Assembly (NCBI GenBank): GCA_030148335.1
Contig: JASBTQ010000005.1
Span: 1 to 64,000 of the forward strand
DNA length: 64,000 nucleotides
From: Allomuricauda sp.
Lineage (GTDB): Bacteria; Bacteroidota; Bacteroidia; Flavobacteriales; Flavobacteriaceae
Reading direction: 5' to 3'
Shown here piece by piece: positions 1 through 10,448 of this stretch (its first letter is position 1; each line of letters begins with the position of its first letter). The notes beneath the pieces are model-generated. The model was given only the letters and a program-made list of their open reading frames with translations. It was not told where the DNA came from and made no database searches. Made by a program: the position numbers and the translations under genes.

Positions 1-97
1 TGGCGACGGGGCCCACCCCTTTCCATTCCGAACAGGGAAGTTAAGCCCGTCAGCGCCGATGGTACTGCCACACCAGGTGGGAGAGTAGGTCGCCGCC
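1..97 (+). rRNA. rrf: 5S ribosomal RNA, 3' part (5' end outside window)
   Basis: The first ~97 bases match the conserved body of bacterial 5S rRNA: the block CCATTCCGAACAGGGAAG, the central GCCGATGGTACTGC segment, and the 3' end GGGAGAGTAGGTCGCCGCC. The molecule is normally ~110 nt, so roughly 10-15 bases of the 5' end lie before the window. This implies that a 16S-23S-5S operon lies just upstream on the same strand. Confidence 0.95.
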
Positions 98-103
98 TTC
101 CTC

Positions 104-140
104 AAGGCCCTTCACAATACGTGAAGGGCCTTTTTTGTTT
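104..140 (+). terminator. rRNA operon intrinsic terminator
   Basis: A perfect stem GGCCCTTCAC / GTGAAGGGCC around loop AATAC, extended by AA/TT pairs and followed by TTTTTTGTTT. It begins a few bases after the 5S end, where an rRNA operon would stop. Confidence 0.95.
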
Positions 141-194
141 ATATGCCCCACCCAAGCAAAAGAACACCCTTCATTTTTCTAATCTATTTAAGAC

Positions 195-227
195 ATAAAA
201 AACTCCCCAAAACAATTTTGGAGAGTT
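195..227 (-). terminator. intrinsic terminator of gltBD
   Basis: AACTCCCCAAAA and TTTTGGAGAGTT form a 12-bp stem with one mismatch around loop CAA. Read on the minus strand the hairpin is followed by a run of T, so it ends leftward transcription from gltBD, whose stop codon is about 30 bp upstream. Confidence 0.8.
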
Positions 228-258
228 GATGTATGTTAAGTGAAATGTATCGCTGGGC

Positions 259-1725
259 CTATACCCTCGGCAGATCGCCTTCGCCTTTCAGTGGAAGGTT
301 GGATTGTCCCATCAAGAAGGTATCGACATGGTGTGCAGCCTGTCGGCCTTCAGAAATGGCCCACACAATCAAAGATTGTCCCCTTCTCTGGTCGCCTGCC
401 ACAAAAACACCCGGTACATTGGTCTTGTAGTTCAAAGGTGAGGCATTGATATTGGTCCTTGGGTCCATTTTGAGTCCCAATTGGTCTGCAATAGTGGTTT
501 CAGACCCCGTGAATCCTAGAGCCAATAATGCCAAGTCACATTCCCATTCTTTTTCTGAGCCCTCCACTTCTTTCAATACAGGTCGCTGTCCCGGAGCTTT
601 TTCCCAGATTACTTCTGAGGTCACAAGACTTTTTAGATTGCCATTTTCATCTGCATTGAAATGTTTTGTGGAAATACTGAACACCCTTTCCGCACCTTCC
701 TTGTGTGAAGTGCTGGTGCGCAATCGCATTGGCCAGAATGGCCATGGTTGATCTTCGGGTCTGTCAGTCGTACCTTTGGGCATGATTTCAAAATTGGTAA
801 CGGATACGGCCCCATGTCGTATGGAAGTCCCAATACAATCGGAACCCGTGTCGCCTCCACCTATAACAATGACTTTTTTGCCTTTGGCAGTCAGTTCCTC
901 ACCTTTATAGGGAATACCGTCGACCTTGCGGTTGTTCTGTGGAAGAAAGTCCATGGCCTGGACAACTCCTTTCAAGTCTGAACCTGGTATGGGCAGGCTT
1001 CTTCGTACTGTGGCCCCTCCACAGAGCAACACAGCATCAAAGTGCTTCTTCAGGTCATTTGCATCGATATCCACACCTACATGTACTCCTGTTTTGAACT
1101 CGATACCTTCTTTTTTCATCACATCGATACGGCGATCGATGATGTTCTTCTCCATTTTGAAGTCAGGTATGCCATATCGCAGTAACCCACCCACCTTTTC
1201 ATCACGTTCAAAAACGGTGACATGGTGCCCGGCCCTGTTGAGCTGTTGGGCGGCGGCCAAACCTGCGGGACCTGATCCTATCACGGCCACCTTTTTTTCA
1301 GTTCGCTTAAGGGGCGGCTCTGGTTGTACCCAACCGTTTTTGAATGCCGTTTCCACGATGTTCTTTTCAATGTTCTCTATGGAAACCGGGTCTTCATTGA
1401 TGCCCAATACGCATGCTTCCTCGCAAGGGGCTGGGCACAATCGACCTGTAAACTCGGGAAAATTGTTGGTGGAGTGCAAGATTTTGGCCGCTTTCTCCCA
1501 TTTTCCTTGATACACAGCATCATTGAAATCCGGGATCAGGTTCCCCAGCGGACATCCGCTATGGCAAAAGGGAATACCGCAATCCATGCACCTGGCCCCT
1601 TGGTTTCTAACCTCACCTTCTTGTAGGGGCAATGTGAATTCCTTGTAATTTTTGATACGTTCCTTGACAGGGGCATAGTTTTCATCCTTTCTGTCAAATT
1701 CCATAAATCCTGTAGTCTTTCCCAT
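259..1725 (-). CDS. gltD: glutamate synthase (NADPH) small subunit
   Basis: GltD passes electrons from NADPH through FAD and iron-sulfur centres to the large subunit GltB, which makes glutamate from glutamine and 2-oxoglutarate. The 488-residue product has the N-terminal cysteine cluster Cys46, Cys49, Cys54, Cys58 with a second set at Cys97, Cys101 and Cys105. It then has the FAD fold GSGPAG (about 150-155) and the NADPH fold IGGGDTGSDC. Length is normal for the family. The ATG at 1725 is preferred over an in-frame TTG two codons earlier, because family members begin MGKTTGF. It follows gltB by 9 bp, so the two are co-transcribed. Confidence 0.97.
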   Translation of the reverse strand: MGKTTGFMEFDRKDENYAPVKERIKNYKEFTLPLQEGEVRNQGARCMDCGIPFCHSGCPLGNLIPDFNDAVYQGKWEKAAKILHSTNNFPEFTGRLCPAPCEEACVLGINEDPVSIENIEKNIVETAFKNGWVQPEPPLKRTEKKVAVIGSGPAGLAAAQQLNRAGHHVTVFERDEKVGGLLRYGIPDFKMEKNIIDRRIDVMKKEGIEFKTGVHVGVDIDANDLKKHFDAVLLCGGATVRRSLPIPGSDLKGVVQAMDFLPQNNRKVDGIPYKGEELTAKGKKVIVIGGGDTGSDCIGTSIRHGAVSVTNFEIMPKGTTDRPEDQPWPFWPMRLRTSTSHKEGAERVFSISTKHFNADENGNLKSLVTSEVIWEKAPGQRPVLKEVEGSEKEWECDLALLALGFTGSETTIADQLGLKMDPRTNINASPLNYKTNVPGVFVAGDQRRGQSLIVWAISEGRQAAHHVDTFLMGQSNLPLKGEGDLPRV

Positions 1726-1734
1726 GTCCAAAAA

Positions 1735-4700
1735 TTATAGGGTTTGCATTTTTTCTTGTTCCAATCGTATCAGGGCCTGACGGTATTCTTCAGGGAATAC
1801 TTTGATGAATTTTGGAAGGTATTCTTCCCAATGTTCCAAGATTTCTTGGGCCAATGGACTCAACGTGGCATTGTAGTGGTTTTCAATCAATTCCCTTAGC
1901 TCCTTGATGTCATTGTCCTCGTTCACGGGAAGCAGGTTCAACGTCTCACCGTTGCAATTCCTCTCAAAAGAGCCATCTTTGTTATAGACGTAGGCAATAC
2001 CACCGCTCATTCCGGCCCCGAAGTTTCTTCCGACAGTTCCCAAGATCACGGCAACGCCACCAGTCATATATTCGCAACCATGGTCACCTATGCCTTCCAC
2101 TACTGCTTTGGCACCAGAGTTTCTCACGCAGAAACGTTCCCCGGCTTTTCCATTGATATAGGCTTCCCCAGAAGTGGCCCCATAAAGCGCCACGTTTCCG
2201 ATAATCACATTTTCCTCTGGTTTAAAGGTGGATTTAAAAGGAACCTTGACCACCAATTTGGCCCCCGAGAGTCCTTTTCCTAGATAATCATTCGTATTTC
2301 CATTGACCACCATGGTGAGTCCCTTGGTGGCAAAAGCACCAAAACTTTGTCCGGCAGATCCTGTGAAATTCAATTTAAGGGTATTGTCCGGTAGCCCATC
2401 CGCACCATAAATTTTGGATATTTCATTGCTGATGATAGCCCCGACGGACCTGTCCGTATTGTAGATCGGGAAGTCCAGACTGGTCTTTTCTTTTCTGAAA
2501 AGGGCTGGGTGCGCCTTGGCGATGATGTCAAACTCTATGGATTTGCTGATGTCATGCACCTGTTTTTCGGTATTGTAGAGTTTGGTTCCTTCGGGCACAT
2601 CCACTTGGTACAATATCGGGGTAAGGTCTATTCCAGCGGCCTTGTAATGTTCTATGGCCTTCTTTCTGTCCAATTTCTGTACTTGGCCCACCATTTCGTT
2701 CACGGTCCTGAAACCCAACTTGGCCATGATTTCGCGAAGTTCTTGGGCCACGAAGTACATGTAGTTGACCACGTGTTCGGGTTTTCCTTGGAACTTTTTG
2801 CGCAATTCCGGATTTTGGGTAGCAATGCCTACGGGACAGGTATTCAAGTGGCATACCCGCATCATGATGCAGCCAGAGGCCACCAAAGGTGCGGTTGCAA
2901 AACCAAATTCCTCTGCCCCCAAAAGACAGGCAATTGCCACGTCCCTTCCTGTCTTCAATTGTCCATCACATTCCAGTACCACCCTGTTTCTAAGGTCGTT
3001 CAGTACCAAGGTCTGTTGTGCTTCGGCAATTCCAAGTTCCCACGGTAATCCGGCATGTTTCAAGGATGTCAATGGGGATGCCCCGGTACCGCCATCAAAT
3101 CCAGAGATAAGGATTACGTCGGCCTTTGCCTTGGAGACCCCGGCGGCCACAGTGCCCACACCTACTTCCGATACCAGTTTCACATTGATCCTAGCTTCCC
3201 TATTGGCCGACTTAAGATCATAGATCAATTGGGAAAGGTCCTCAATGGAATAAATGTCGTGGTGCGGTGGTGGGGAAATGAGCCCAACATAGGGGGTCGA
3301 GTTCCTGGTCTTCGCAATGGCTGGGTTCACTTTTGGCCCTGGCAATTGTCCGCCTTCACCTGGTTTGGCCCCTTGCGCCATTTTGATCTGGATCTCTTGG
3401 GCATTGGTCAAGTAATTTGAGGTGACCCCAAAACGGCCCGATGCCACCTGCTTTATGGCGCTGTTCTTCCAGTCGCCGGTCTGACTCCTATAAAAACGAG
3501 CCGGATCTTCTCCTCCTTCACCCGAATTGCTTTTTCCTCCGATCCGGTTCATGGCAATCGCCAGATTTTCATGTGCTTCCTTACTGATACTTCCGTAGGA
3601 CATGGCCCCGGTCTTGAACCGTTTTACAATCTCGGTCCAAGGTTCCACTTCCTCGATGGGAATAGGGTCATAGTTCGAAAAATCGAACAGTCCACGGATG
3701 GTCATAAGGTTTTTGGATTGCTCATTCACCAGTTCGGAATACTCTTTATAGGTATCCGGCTCGTTATTGCGTACCGATTTCTGAAGTTTGGCGATAGTCA
3801 ATGGATTGAACATGTGTTTCTCGCCATTCCTTCTCCATCGGTACTCACCACCAACCTCAATGTCCAGATTGGCTGCTAATTCCTGTGTTGTGAATGCTTT
3901 TTTGTGACGTTTGGCCACCTCTTTCTCAATTTCATATAGGCCAATTCCCTGGATACGTGTTGGGGTATTCGGGAAATATTTGTCCACTACTTTGGTGTTT
4001 ATGCCAATGCATTCAAATAGTTGGGATCCTCGATAGGAGTTCAAGGTGGAAATCCCAATTTTGTTCATCACCTTCAAGATGCCCTTGCCAACTGCTTTGT
4101 TGTAATTTTTGATGGCTTCATCGAAGGTGTAGTCGGTAATATTGTTCTCGGTCAGTTGCTCACCTATGATCTCGTTTACCAAATAGGGGTTGATGGCACT
4201 TGCCCCAAAACCGAACAACAATGCGAAATGATGCACTTCCCGTGGTTCTGCCGATTCAATGATGATGCTCAACTTGGAACGTCTCCCCATTTTGCTCAGG
4301 CCGCTGTTCACATAAGAACAGGCCAAAAGTGCGGGTATCGCTGCCATTTCGGAACTTACCATCCTGTCCGATAGGATGATGATGTTGGCTCCTTGATCAA
4401 TGGCATCCAGGGCCTGTTGCAGTAAGGATTGCAAGGCTTCCTCTAACCCGTTGTGCCCTTTGGCAATTTCGTAAAGCATGGAAATGGAGACCACTTTATA
4501 ATCCGGACTGGCGTCGTAGTTTTTGATCTTGTCGAGATCCTCTTTGGAGATCACAGGGTTTTGGATCTTCAATTTTCTACAGTGCAGTTCGGATATGTTG
4601 AAGATATTTTGGTCACTTCCCAGCGTAAGGCTGATGTCGGTGATCAATTCTTCCCGGATACCGTCTAAAGGCGGGTTGGTCACCTGGGCGAACAGTTGTT

Positions 4701-6243
4701 TGAAATAATTATAGATCAATTGGGGCCGTTCGGAAAGCACGGCAATGGGCGTATCCGATCCCATGGACCCAATGGGCTCCTTACCATGCTGCGCCATCGG
4801 CATGATGATGGTATTGATGTCCTCTTGGGTATAGCCGAAAGCGGCCCGTCTAGTTTTTAGTGGAAATTCCCCAAAAAATACGGGGCAATCATTATAGGGT
4901 ATATCCTTCAGATGGACTAGATTGTCTTTTAGCCATTTTTGATAGGGATGCTTTTTGGCAATGGATTCCTTGATCTCCTCATCGTTCACAATGCGACCCT
5001 CTTCCATGTTCACCAAGAACATTTTACCAGGCTCCAATCGGCCGTGGAATTCAATGTCCTCTGGTTCCAGCTCCACAACCCCGGTCTCGGAGGACATGAT
5101 CACATATCCTTTCTTGGTGACCGAATATCGGGATGGGCGCAAACCGTTTCTGTCCAATACCGCTCCGATATAGTTCCCATCGGTGAAGGGTATGGATGCC
5201 GGTCCGTCCCAAGGCTCCATCAAGCAGGAGTTGTATTCGTAGAACGCTTTTTTGGATTCTGACATTTCCAGGTTTTTTTCCCAAGCTTCGGGCACCAGCA
5301 TCATCATTACTTCGGGAAGGGAACGACCTGTCATCAACAGGAGTTCCACGACCATGTCCATGCTGGCGGAATCTGATTTCCCAGGAAGGACTATGGGCAG
5401 TATTTTTTTGATATCGTCCCCGAACCAATCACTTTTCATCAATTCTTCGCGGGAACGCATGCGGGACACATTGCCCCTTAATGTGTTGATTTCCCCATTG
5501 TGGCACATGTAGCGAAACGGTTGCGCAAGGTCCCAAGTGGGAAATGTATTTGTGGAGAACCTTTGGTGGACCAGGGCCAAACGGGTGACCACTCGGGGGT
5601 CCAACAGGTCTTCATAATATCTGCTGATGTCTTTGGGGACCAAAAGCCCCTTGAAAATGATGATTTTGGTGGAAAGGCTCGGCAAATAGAAGAACTGGCT
5701 TTGGGAAAGCTTGCTTTCTATGATGGTATGCTCGGTGATTTTCCGGGCGATGAAAAGTTTAAGGTTGAACTGGAAATCGTCCAATGCCTCTCCCTTTCCT
5801 ATAAATACCTGCTTCAGATAGGGCTCGGTCTCTGCGGCAATCCTTCCGGGCACGGAACGGTTGACGGGCACATCGCGCCAGCCCAATAATTGCAGCCCTT
5901 GGGCTTTCATGTTTTCCTCAAGGGCCTTTATGCAAAAGTCCCTTTGGTTCTCCTTTTGTGGAAGAAACACGTTGCCCACTGCATATTCCCCGGCTTCCGG
6001 AAGTGAAAATTTGCAGACATCTTTGAAAAAGTCATGTGGGATATCGATAAGGATCCCTGCTCCATCTCCTGTCTTTCCATCGGAACTCACTGCTCCCCTG
6101 TGCTCCAGTTTATCAAGGATTTCGAGGGCCTTGTGTATGATATCGTTGGATTTTCTTCCTTTTAGGCTGCAAATGAACCCGGCACCACAGTTGTCGTGCT
6201 CAAATTCCGGCAGATATAGACCTTGCTTTCTCAATTTCATCAT
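1735..6243 (-). CDS. gltB: glutamate synthase large subunit
   Basis: This is the large subunit of glutamate synthase, 1502 residues, the usual length. An N-terminal class-II glutamine amidotransferase domain releases ammonia from glutamine. Its catalytic cysteine is Cys19 in DNCGAGF, so the first 18 residues are probably a cleaved propeptide. The central and FMN-binding domains follow (motifs [34 protein letters not shown]), with the cysteine-bearing [13 protein letters not shown] segment near the iron-sulfur site. A C-terminal GXGXG beta-helix closes the protein. It is first in the gltBD operon, and a -7 box and an inverted repeat lie upstream. Confidence 0.98.
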   Translation of the reverse strand: MMKLRKQGLYLPEFEHDNCGAGFICSLKGRKSNDIIHKALEILDKLEHRGAVSSDGKTGDGAGILIDIPHDFFKDVCKFSLPEAGEYAVGNVFLPQKENQRDFCIKALEENMKAQGLQLLGWRDVPVNRSVPGRIAAETEPYLKQVFIGKGEALDDFQFNLKLFIARKITEHTIIESKLSQSQFFYLPSLSTKIIIFKGLLVPKDISRYYEDLLDPRVVTRLALVHQRFSTNTFPTWDLAQPFRYMCHNGEINTLRGNVSRMRSREELMKSDWFGDDIKKILPIVLPGKSDSASMDMVVELLLMTGRSLPEVMMMLVPEAWEKNLEMSESKKAFYEYNSCLMEPWDGPASIPFTDGNYIGAVLDRNGLRPSRYSVTKKGYVIMSSETGVVELEPEDIEFHGRLEPGKMFLVNMEEGRIVNDEEIKESIAKKHPYQKWLKDNLVHLKDIPYNDCPVFFGEFPLKTRRAAFGYTQEDINTIIMPMAQHGKEPIGSMGSDTPIAVLSERPQLIYNYFKQLFAQVTNPPLDGIREELITDISLTLGSDQNIFNISELHCRKLKIQNPVISKEDLDKIKNYDASPDYKVVSISMLYEIAKGHNGLEEALQSLLQQALDAIDQGANIIILSDRMVSSEMAAIPALLACSYVNSGLSKMGRRSKLSIIIESAEPREVHHFALLFGFGASAINPYLVNEIIGEQLTENNITDYTFDEAIKNYNKAVGKGILKVMNKIGISTLNSYRGSQLFECIGINTKVVDKYFPNTPTRIQGIGLYEIEKEVAKRHKKAFTTQELAANLDIEVGGEYRWRRNGEKHMFNPLTIAKLQKSVRNNEPDTYKEYSELVNEQSKNLMTIRGLFDFSNYDPIPIEEVEPWTEIVKRFKTGAMSYGSISKEAHENLAIAMNRIGGKSNSGEGGEDPARFYRSQTGDWKNSAIKQVASGRFGVTSNYLTNAQEIQIKMAQGAKPGEGGQLPGPKVNPAIAKTRNSTPYVGLISPPPHHDIYSIEDLSQLIYDLKSANREARINVKLVSEVGVGTVAAGVSKAKADVILISGFDGGTGASPLTSLKHAGLPWELGIAEAQQTLVLNDLRNRVVLECDGQLKTGRDVAIACLLGAEEFGFATAPLVASGCIMMRVCHLNTCPVGIATQNPELRKKFQGKPEHVVNYMYFVAQELREIMAKLGFRTVNEMVGQVQKLDRKKAIEHYKAAGIDLTPILYQVDVPEGTKLYNTEKQVHDISKSIEFDIIAKAHPALFRKEKTSLDFPIYNTDRSVGAIISNEISKIYGADGLPDNTLKLNFTGSAGQSFGAFATKGLTMVVNGNTNDYLGKGLSGAKLVVKVPFKSTFKPEENVIIGNVALYGATSGEAYINGKAGERFCVRNSGAKAVVEGIGDHGCEYMTGGVAVILGTVGRNFGAGMSGGIAYVYNKDGSFERNCNGETLNLLPVNEDNDIKELRELIENHYNATLSPLAQEILEHWEEYLPKFIKVFPEEYRQALIRLEQEKMQTL

Positions 6244-6256
6244 TATCGTATTTCCT

Positions 6257-6264
6257 CAAAAATA
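6257..6264 (-). promoter_or_regulatory. -7 promoter box of gltBD
   Basis: On the minus strand the octamer TATTTTTG matches the Bacteroidota -7 consensus TAnnTTTG and lies 13 nt before the gltB ATG. I see no clear TTG -33 element at the expected distance. Confidence 0.5.
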
Positions 6265-6297
6265 TCAATTATGATGAATAAAATATAAGGTTTTAAT

Positions 6298-6320
6298 TGA
6301 TTATCAGGAGAATAATCAAC
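6298..6320. promoter_or_regulatory. inverted repeat upstream of gltBD, possible operator
   Basis: TTGATTAT and ATAATCAA form a perfect 8-bp inverted repeat with a 7-bp spacer (CAGGAGA). It lies about 35-55 bp upstream of the candidate -7 box, a position suited to an activator. There is no T-run, so a terminator is unlikely. Binding protein unknown. Confidence 0.4.
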
Positions 6321-6537
6321 GTATTTACATAAAGGTTAAAAAATGCTTAAAATGAAAATATGGACAATGTTAATTTATCATTATCTCAAAATAACCTCTT
6401 TCAAACCCCTTATCCCTTAAAGAAGGTAGGATGAATAGAGGTTTCGAACATATTTTGCAAGGAGTGCTCGTGAAAGTATGGGGGTGTGCCCTATAAAATG
6501 CTTTTTTTCGAATGCTGCCCCCTCAAACCAAAAGGGG

Positions 6538-7680
6538 TCAATCTTTGATGATACTTCTGGAGATGACTATTTTCTGTATTTCAGACGTGCCTTCATAGAT
6601 TTGGGTGATCTTGGCATCACGCATCAATCGCTCTACGTGATAATCTTTCACAAAGCCATTGCCTCCGTGGATCTGCACAGCTTCGACCGAAGTTTCCATT
6701 GCCACTTCGGATGCATAGAGTTTCGCCATCGCACCGGAGAGGGTGTAGTCGTTGCCATTGTCCTTGTCGGTGGCTGCTTGGTAAACCAGAAGGCGTGCGG
6801 CCTGTATCTTGGTGTGCATATCGGCCAGTTTGAAGGCTATGGCCTGGTGGTTGGAGATTTCGGTGCCAAAAGCCTTTCGTTGCTTGGAATATTGGAGGGC
6901 CAATTCGTAGGCACCGGCTGCAATGCCCAATGCCTGGGCAGCTATTCCGATGCGTCCGCCGGCCAAGGTCTTCATGGCAAATTTGAACCCAAAGCCATCC
7001 GCTCCGATGCGGTTTTCCTTGGGAACCTTCACATCGTTGAAGAGTAGGGAGTGGGTATCACTTCCCCTAATCCCCAATTTGTTTTCCTTGGGACCTATTT
7101 CAAAGCCGGGCATTCCTTTTTCAACGATCAGGGCGTTGATGCCATGGTGGCCCTTTTCCACATGGGTTTGGGCAATCACCAAGAATACCTCGGCCCTTCC
7201 GCCGTTGGTAATCCAGTTTTTGGTGCCGTTTAGGAGATAGTGGTCCCCTTTGTCAATGGCCGTCGTTTTTTGGGAAGTGGCATCACTACCTGCCTCAGGC
7301 TCGGACAGGCAAAATGCACCGATGACCTCACCGGAAGCCAAGCGGGTCAGGTATTTTTGCTTTTGCTCCTCCGAACCATAGGTTTCGAGGCCCCAGCACA
7401 CCAAGGAATTGTTCACGGAAACCATCACGGATGCAGAGGCATCCACTTTGGAAAGTTCTTCCATGGCCAGCACATAGGCTTGGGTGTCCAGTCCACTGCC
7501 ACCATATTTTTCGTTGACCATCATGCCCATAAATCCCAGTTCGCCCATTTTCCGGACCAGTTCATCGGGAAACGTCTGTGCGTCGTCCCGTTCTATGACG
7601 CCGGGCAAAAGTTCATTTTGGGCAAAATCCTTTGCGGCCTGTTGTATCATCAACTGTTCTTCAGAGAGAGAGAAATCCAT
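6538..7680 (-). CDS. acyl-CoA dehydrogenase (short/medium-chain type)
   Basis: An FAD-dependent enzyme that introduces the alpha-beta double bond into acyl-CoA in fatty-acid or branched-chain amino-acid breakdown. At 380 residues it has normal family length. It shows FCLSEPEAGSD, the WITNGG FAD-contact motif, LGIRGSDTHSL, and near the C-terminus IYEGTSEIQ. Glu363 in that last motif sits where the catalytic base of butyryl-CoA dehydrogenase lies, which favours a short-chain substrate. It is transcribed alone, divergently from nhaD. The exact substrate cannot be told from sequence. Confidence 0.93.
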   Translation of the reverse strand: MDFSLSEEQLMIQQAAKDFAQNELLPGVIERDDAQTFPDELVRKMGELGFMGMMVNEKYGGSGLDTQAYVLAMEELSKVDASASVMVSVNNSLVCWGLETYGSEEQKQKYLTRLASGEVIGAFCLSEPEAGSDATSQKTTAIDKGDHYLLNGTKNWITNGGRAEVFLVIAQTHVEKGHHGINALIVEKGMPGFEIGPKENKLGIRGSDTHSLLFNDVKVPKENRIGADGFGFKFAMKTLAGGRIGIAAQALGIAAGAYELALQYSKQRKAFGTEISNHQAIAFKLADMHTKIQAARLLVYQAATDKDNGNDYTLSGAMAKLYASEVAMETSVEAVQIHGGNGFVKDYHVERLMRDAKITQIYEGTSEIQKIVISRSIIKD

Positions 7681-7709
7681 AATACTGAAAAATAATTAAA
7701 AACGGAGTA

Positions 7710-7717
7710 CAAATATA
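7710..7717 (-). promoter_or_regulatory. -7 promoter box of the acyl-CoA dehydrogenase
   Basis: Minus-strand TATATTTG matches TAnnTTTG exactly, 29 nt before the ATG. No convincing -33 TTG was found. Confidence 0.5.
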
Positions 7718-7915
7718 GCGTTACAATGATAATCTTACATAAAAATGTTGCCATAAACGAGAATGATATAATTTTTTTGAAAACCTTAAGGAGGTATTTT
7801 TTTGCTTTCACAATATTTTAAGGCGATAACATTATGCGGAAAAACTCATTTTGAATATCTTTAACGCTTAGATAACTGCTCAACAAAAAGATTCCTTAAT
7901 TAAACCAAACTTAGC

Positions 7916-9301
7916 ATGGAGACCCTCTTAGTTGTCATTTTTGTAATTGGATATTTGGCAATTACCCTTGAACATAATCTGAAGATAGATAAACTTATTC
8001 CCGCCTTGGCCATGATGGCCATCCTTTGGGCCATGATGGCCTTTGGACTTGACGGCTTCACCACTTGGTTCGATTCTGGGAACCATGCGTTGTTGGAAAA
8101 TTTTTCGGCACTGGGGCATGAGGAGAAGACACATCTTTTGGAGGAGACCCTGCTGCACCATTTGGGAAAGACCTCGGAAATACTTGTATTTCTTTTGGGA
8201 GCAATGACCATTGTTGAGATTATCGACTATTTTGATGGTTTTGCCACCATAAAGTCCTTTGTGAAGACCAGGAGTAAGAAGAGAATCCTTTGGATATTTT
8301 CCTTTATGGCCTTTATCCTTTCCGCAATCATAGACAACCTTACCGCTACGATTGTGTTGATTTCCATTCTGCAGAAAATTGTCAAGGACAGGGAAGTCAG
8401 AATTTGGTATGCAGGTCTTATCATCATTGCGGCCAATGCAGGCGGTGCCTGGTCACCGATTGGGGATGTCACCACCACCATGTTGTGGATTGGCAATAAA
8501 GTGTCCACGGCATTATTGATAGAGCACTTATTGGTACCGTCGCTGGTCTGTATGTTGATTCCTTCGTTCATAGCGTCCTTTCTTCCAGCTTTCAAAGGGG
8601 AGATCGATATGGAAGAAGAGGAGGTGTCGAAGTCAAAATATAGCTCTATCATGCTCTACATGGGCTTGGGGGCCATTGTGTTTGTACCTATTTTCAAGAC
8701 CATTACCCACTTGCCACCCTATGTGGGCATGATGTTGTCCTTGGCCATTGTGGCCACGTTTGCGGAAATCTATAGTAACCGAAAAATTGCAATCTCCTCT
8801 GTTGACCATGATAGTGATGCGGCATCGCACCATAGTCCGGTGCACAGTGCCCTTACCAAGATCGAACTGCCCAGTATTCTCTTTTTCTTGGGGATTCTGA
8901 TGGCAGTGGCCGCTTTGGAATCCTTGGGACTTCTGTTCAACTTTGCAGAGGGCCTAAAACAGGGAATGCCTTTGATCGGTACTGAAATGGCAGGTACACG
9001 TGTCTCTGATTTGGTTGTGATATTGTTGGGCGTTGGCTCTGCGGTTATTGACAACGTGCCATTGGTAGCTGCCAGTTTGGGGATGTTCTCGGAACCTTTG
9101 GATGACCAATTATGGCACTTTATAGCCTATTCCGCGGGTACAGGTGGAAGTATGCTCATAATCGGTTCCGCAGCGGGTGTTGTGGCCATGGGAATGGAGA
9201 AAATAGACTTCTTTTGGTATCTCAAAAAGATATCTTGGTTGGCCTTTTTGGGCTTTATAGGTGGAGCAATATGCTTCATGGTGATGCGATATTTGTTCTA
9301 A
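7916..9301 (+). CDS. nhaD: NhaD-family Na+/H+ antiporter
   Basis: A membrane antiporter of the ion transporter superfamily that exports Na+ (and probably Li+) for H+, expected in a marine bacterium. The 461-residue protein is almost entirely hydrophobic helices. It includes the conserved IIDNLTATIVLIS segment and the later VIDNVPLVAASLGM segment, each an unwound-helix motif with Asn-Leu/Pro, plus NAGGAWSPIGDVTTTMLW and GTGGSMLIIGSAAG, which are characteristic of NhaD. It may be co-transcribed with the ExbB-like gene 57 bp downstream. Confidence 0.93.
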   Translation: METLLVVIFVIGYLAITLEHNLKIDKLIPALAMMAILWAMMAFGLDGFTTWFDSGNHALLENFSALGHEEKTHLLEETLLHHLGKTSEILVFLLGAMTIVEIIDYFDGFATIKSFVKTRSKKRILWIFSFMAFILSAIIDNLTATIVLISILQKIVKDREVRIWYAGLIIIAANAGGAWSPIGDVTTTMLWIGNKVSTALLIEHLLVPSLVCMLIPSFIASFLPAFKGEIDMEEEEVSKSKYSSIMLYMGLGAIVFVPIFKTITHLPPYVGMMLSLAIVATFAEIYSNRKIAISSVDHDSDAASHHSPVHSALTKIELPSILFFLGILMAVAALESLGLLFNFAEGLKQGMPLIGTEMAGTRVSDLVVILLGVGSAVIDNVPLVAASLGMFSEPLDDQLWHFIAYSAGTGGSMLIIGSAAGVVAMGMEKIDFFWYLKKISWLAFLGFIGGAICFMVMRYLF

Positions 9302-9358
9302 ATCATACTTTAGTCCAAAAATCTCCGTTATAATTGCAACTTAAATTGGGGATTTTAT

Positions 9359-10051
9359 ATGATTATTTTTCAAGAAGCAACGGAAGGATCCGAGGCAATG
9401 GCCTCTATTTCAGAAGAGAAGACCCTTTCCGTGATAGACCTTATCGTTAATGGGGGTGCAGGAAGCATTGTCATCATTATTGTACTTTTTGTGCTTCTGT
9501 TCGTAGCCATGTACATTTATTTTGAACGGATTTTTGCCTTGAAGGCGGCGTCCAAGATTGATAAAAACTTCATGAACCAGATTCGTGACCATGTCATGAA
9601 CGGAAAGTTGGAAGCGGCCAAATTGCTTTGTGCCCAAACCGATTCTCCCGTGGCTCGGCTCACGGAAAAAGGGGTTTCCAGAATAGGCAAACCTTTGGAC
9701 GACATCAACACCGCCATAGAGAATGCGGGTACGCTCGAAGTCTACAAATTGGAGAAAAACGTGAGTGTACTGGCCACCGTGGCAGGTGCAGCGCCCATGA
9801 TCGGGTTCTTAGGGACCGTGATCGGGATGATTCTGGCCTTCCACGAAATGGCAAGCAGTGGCGGACAGGCCGAAATGGGATCGTTGGCCTCGGGCATCTA
9901 TACTGCAATGACAACAACGGTTGCCGGATTGGTGGTAGGGATCATTGCCTATATTGGCTATAACCACTTGGTGAACAGGACGGACAAAGTCGTCCACCAG
10001 ATGGAAGCCAATGCAGTGGAGTTCCTGGATCTATTGAACGAACCCATATAG
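9359..10051 (+). CDS. exbB: MotA/TolQ/ExbB proton channel family protein
   Basis: An inner-membrane proton channel subunit of an ExbB/TolQ-type complex that uses the proton-motive force to energise an outer-membrane process. At 230 residues it has a long first transmembrane helix (about residues 35-57), then a cytoplasmic region and two more helices. The conserved channel motif reads APMIGFLGTVIGMILAF, followed by ASGIYTAMTTTVAGLVVGI. The ExbD and TonB genes follow at once. ExbB versus TolQ cannot be separated by sequence alone; the TonB neighbour favours ExbB. Confidence 0.92.
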   Translation: MIIFQEATEGSEAMASISEEKTLSVIDLIVNGGAGSIVIIIVLFVLLFVAMYIYFERIFALKAASKIDKNFMNQIRDHVMNGKLEAAKLLCAQTDSPVARLTEKGVSRIGKPLDDINTAIENAGTLEVYKLEKNVSVLATVAGAAPMIGFLGTVIGMILAFHEMASSGGQAEMGSLASGIYTAMTTTVAGLVVGIIAYIGYNHLVNRTDKVVHQMEANAVEFLDLLNEPI

Positions 10052-10061
10052 TATTTCTGTC

Positions 10062-10448
10062 ATGAAACTGAAGGGAAGGAACAAGATAAGCCCAGAATTC
10101 AGCATGGCATCCATGACGGACATAGTGTTCCTGTTGTTGGTGTTCTTCATGCTGACCTCCAATGCACCCAATGCGCTGGATTTGCTCTTGCCAAAGGCAA
10201 AAGGGAAATCCACCAATACGCAGAATGTTTCAGTGACCATCAACAAGGACCTGAACTATTTTGTGAACAATCAGCAGATCAACAAAGAATACATTGAAAT
10301 TGAATTAAAAAAGGCACTTGAAGGTCAAGACAAGCCTACCATCATCCTAAGGGCAGAAGAAAGCGTGGCCATTAAAGAAGCGGTCAACGTAATGGACATT
10401 GCCAATAGGAACAATTACAAGGTCATCTTGGCTGTGCGGCCAAAGTAA
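10062..10448 (+). CDS. exbD: ExbD/TolR family biopolymer transport protein
   Basis: The partner of the ExbB-like channel, 128 residues. It has a short cytoplasmic N-terminus, one transmembrane helix containing the conserved proton-carrying Asp (MTDIVFLLLVFFML), and a periplasmic domain ending in the ILAVRPK-type C-terminus. The gene begins 10 bp after exbB, and its stop overlaps the next start (TAATG). Confidence 0.93.
   Translation: MKLKGRNKISPEFSMASMTDIVFLLLVFFMLTSNAPNALDLLLPKAKGKSTNTQNVSVTINKDLNYFVNNQQINKEYIEIELKKALEGQDKPTIILRAEESVAIKEAVNVMDIANRNNYKVILAVRPK

Noticed and set aside
6478..7047. Plus-strand frame opposite the acyl-CoA dehydrogenase
   Set aside because: Antisense to a complete enzyme and without recognisable features.
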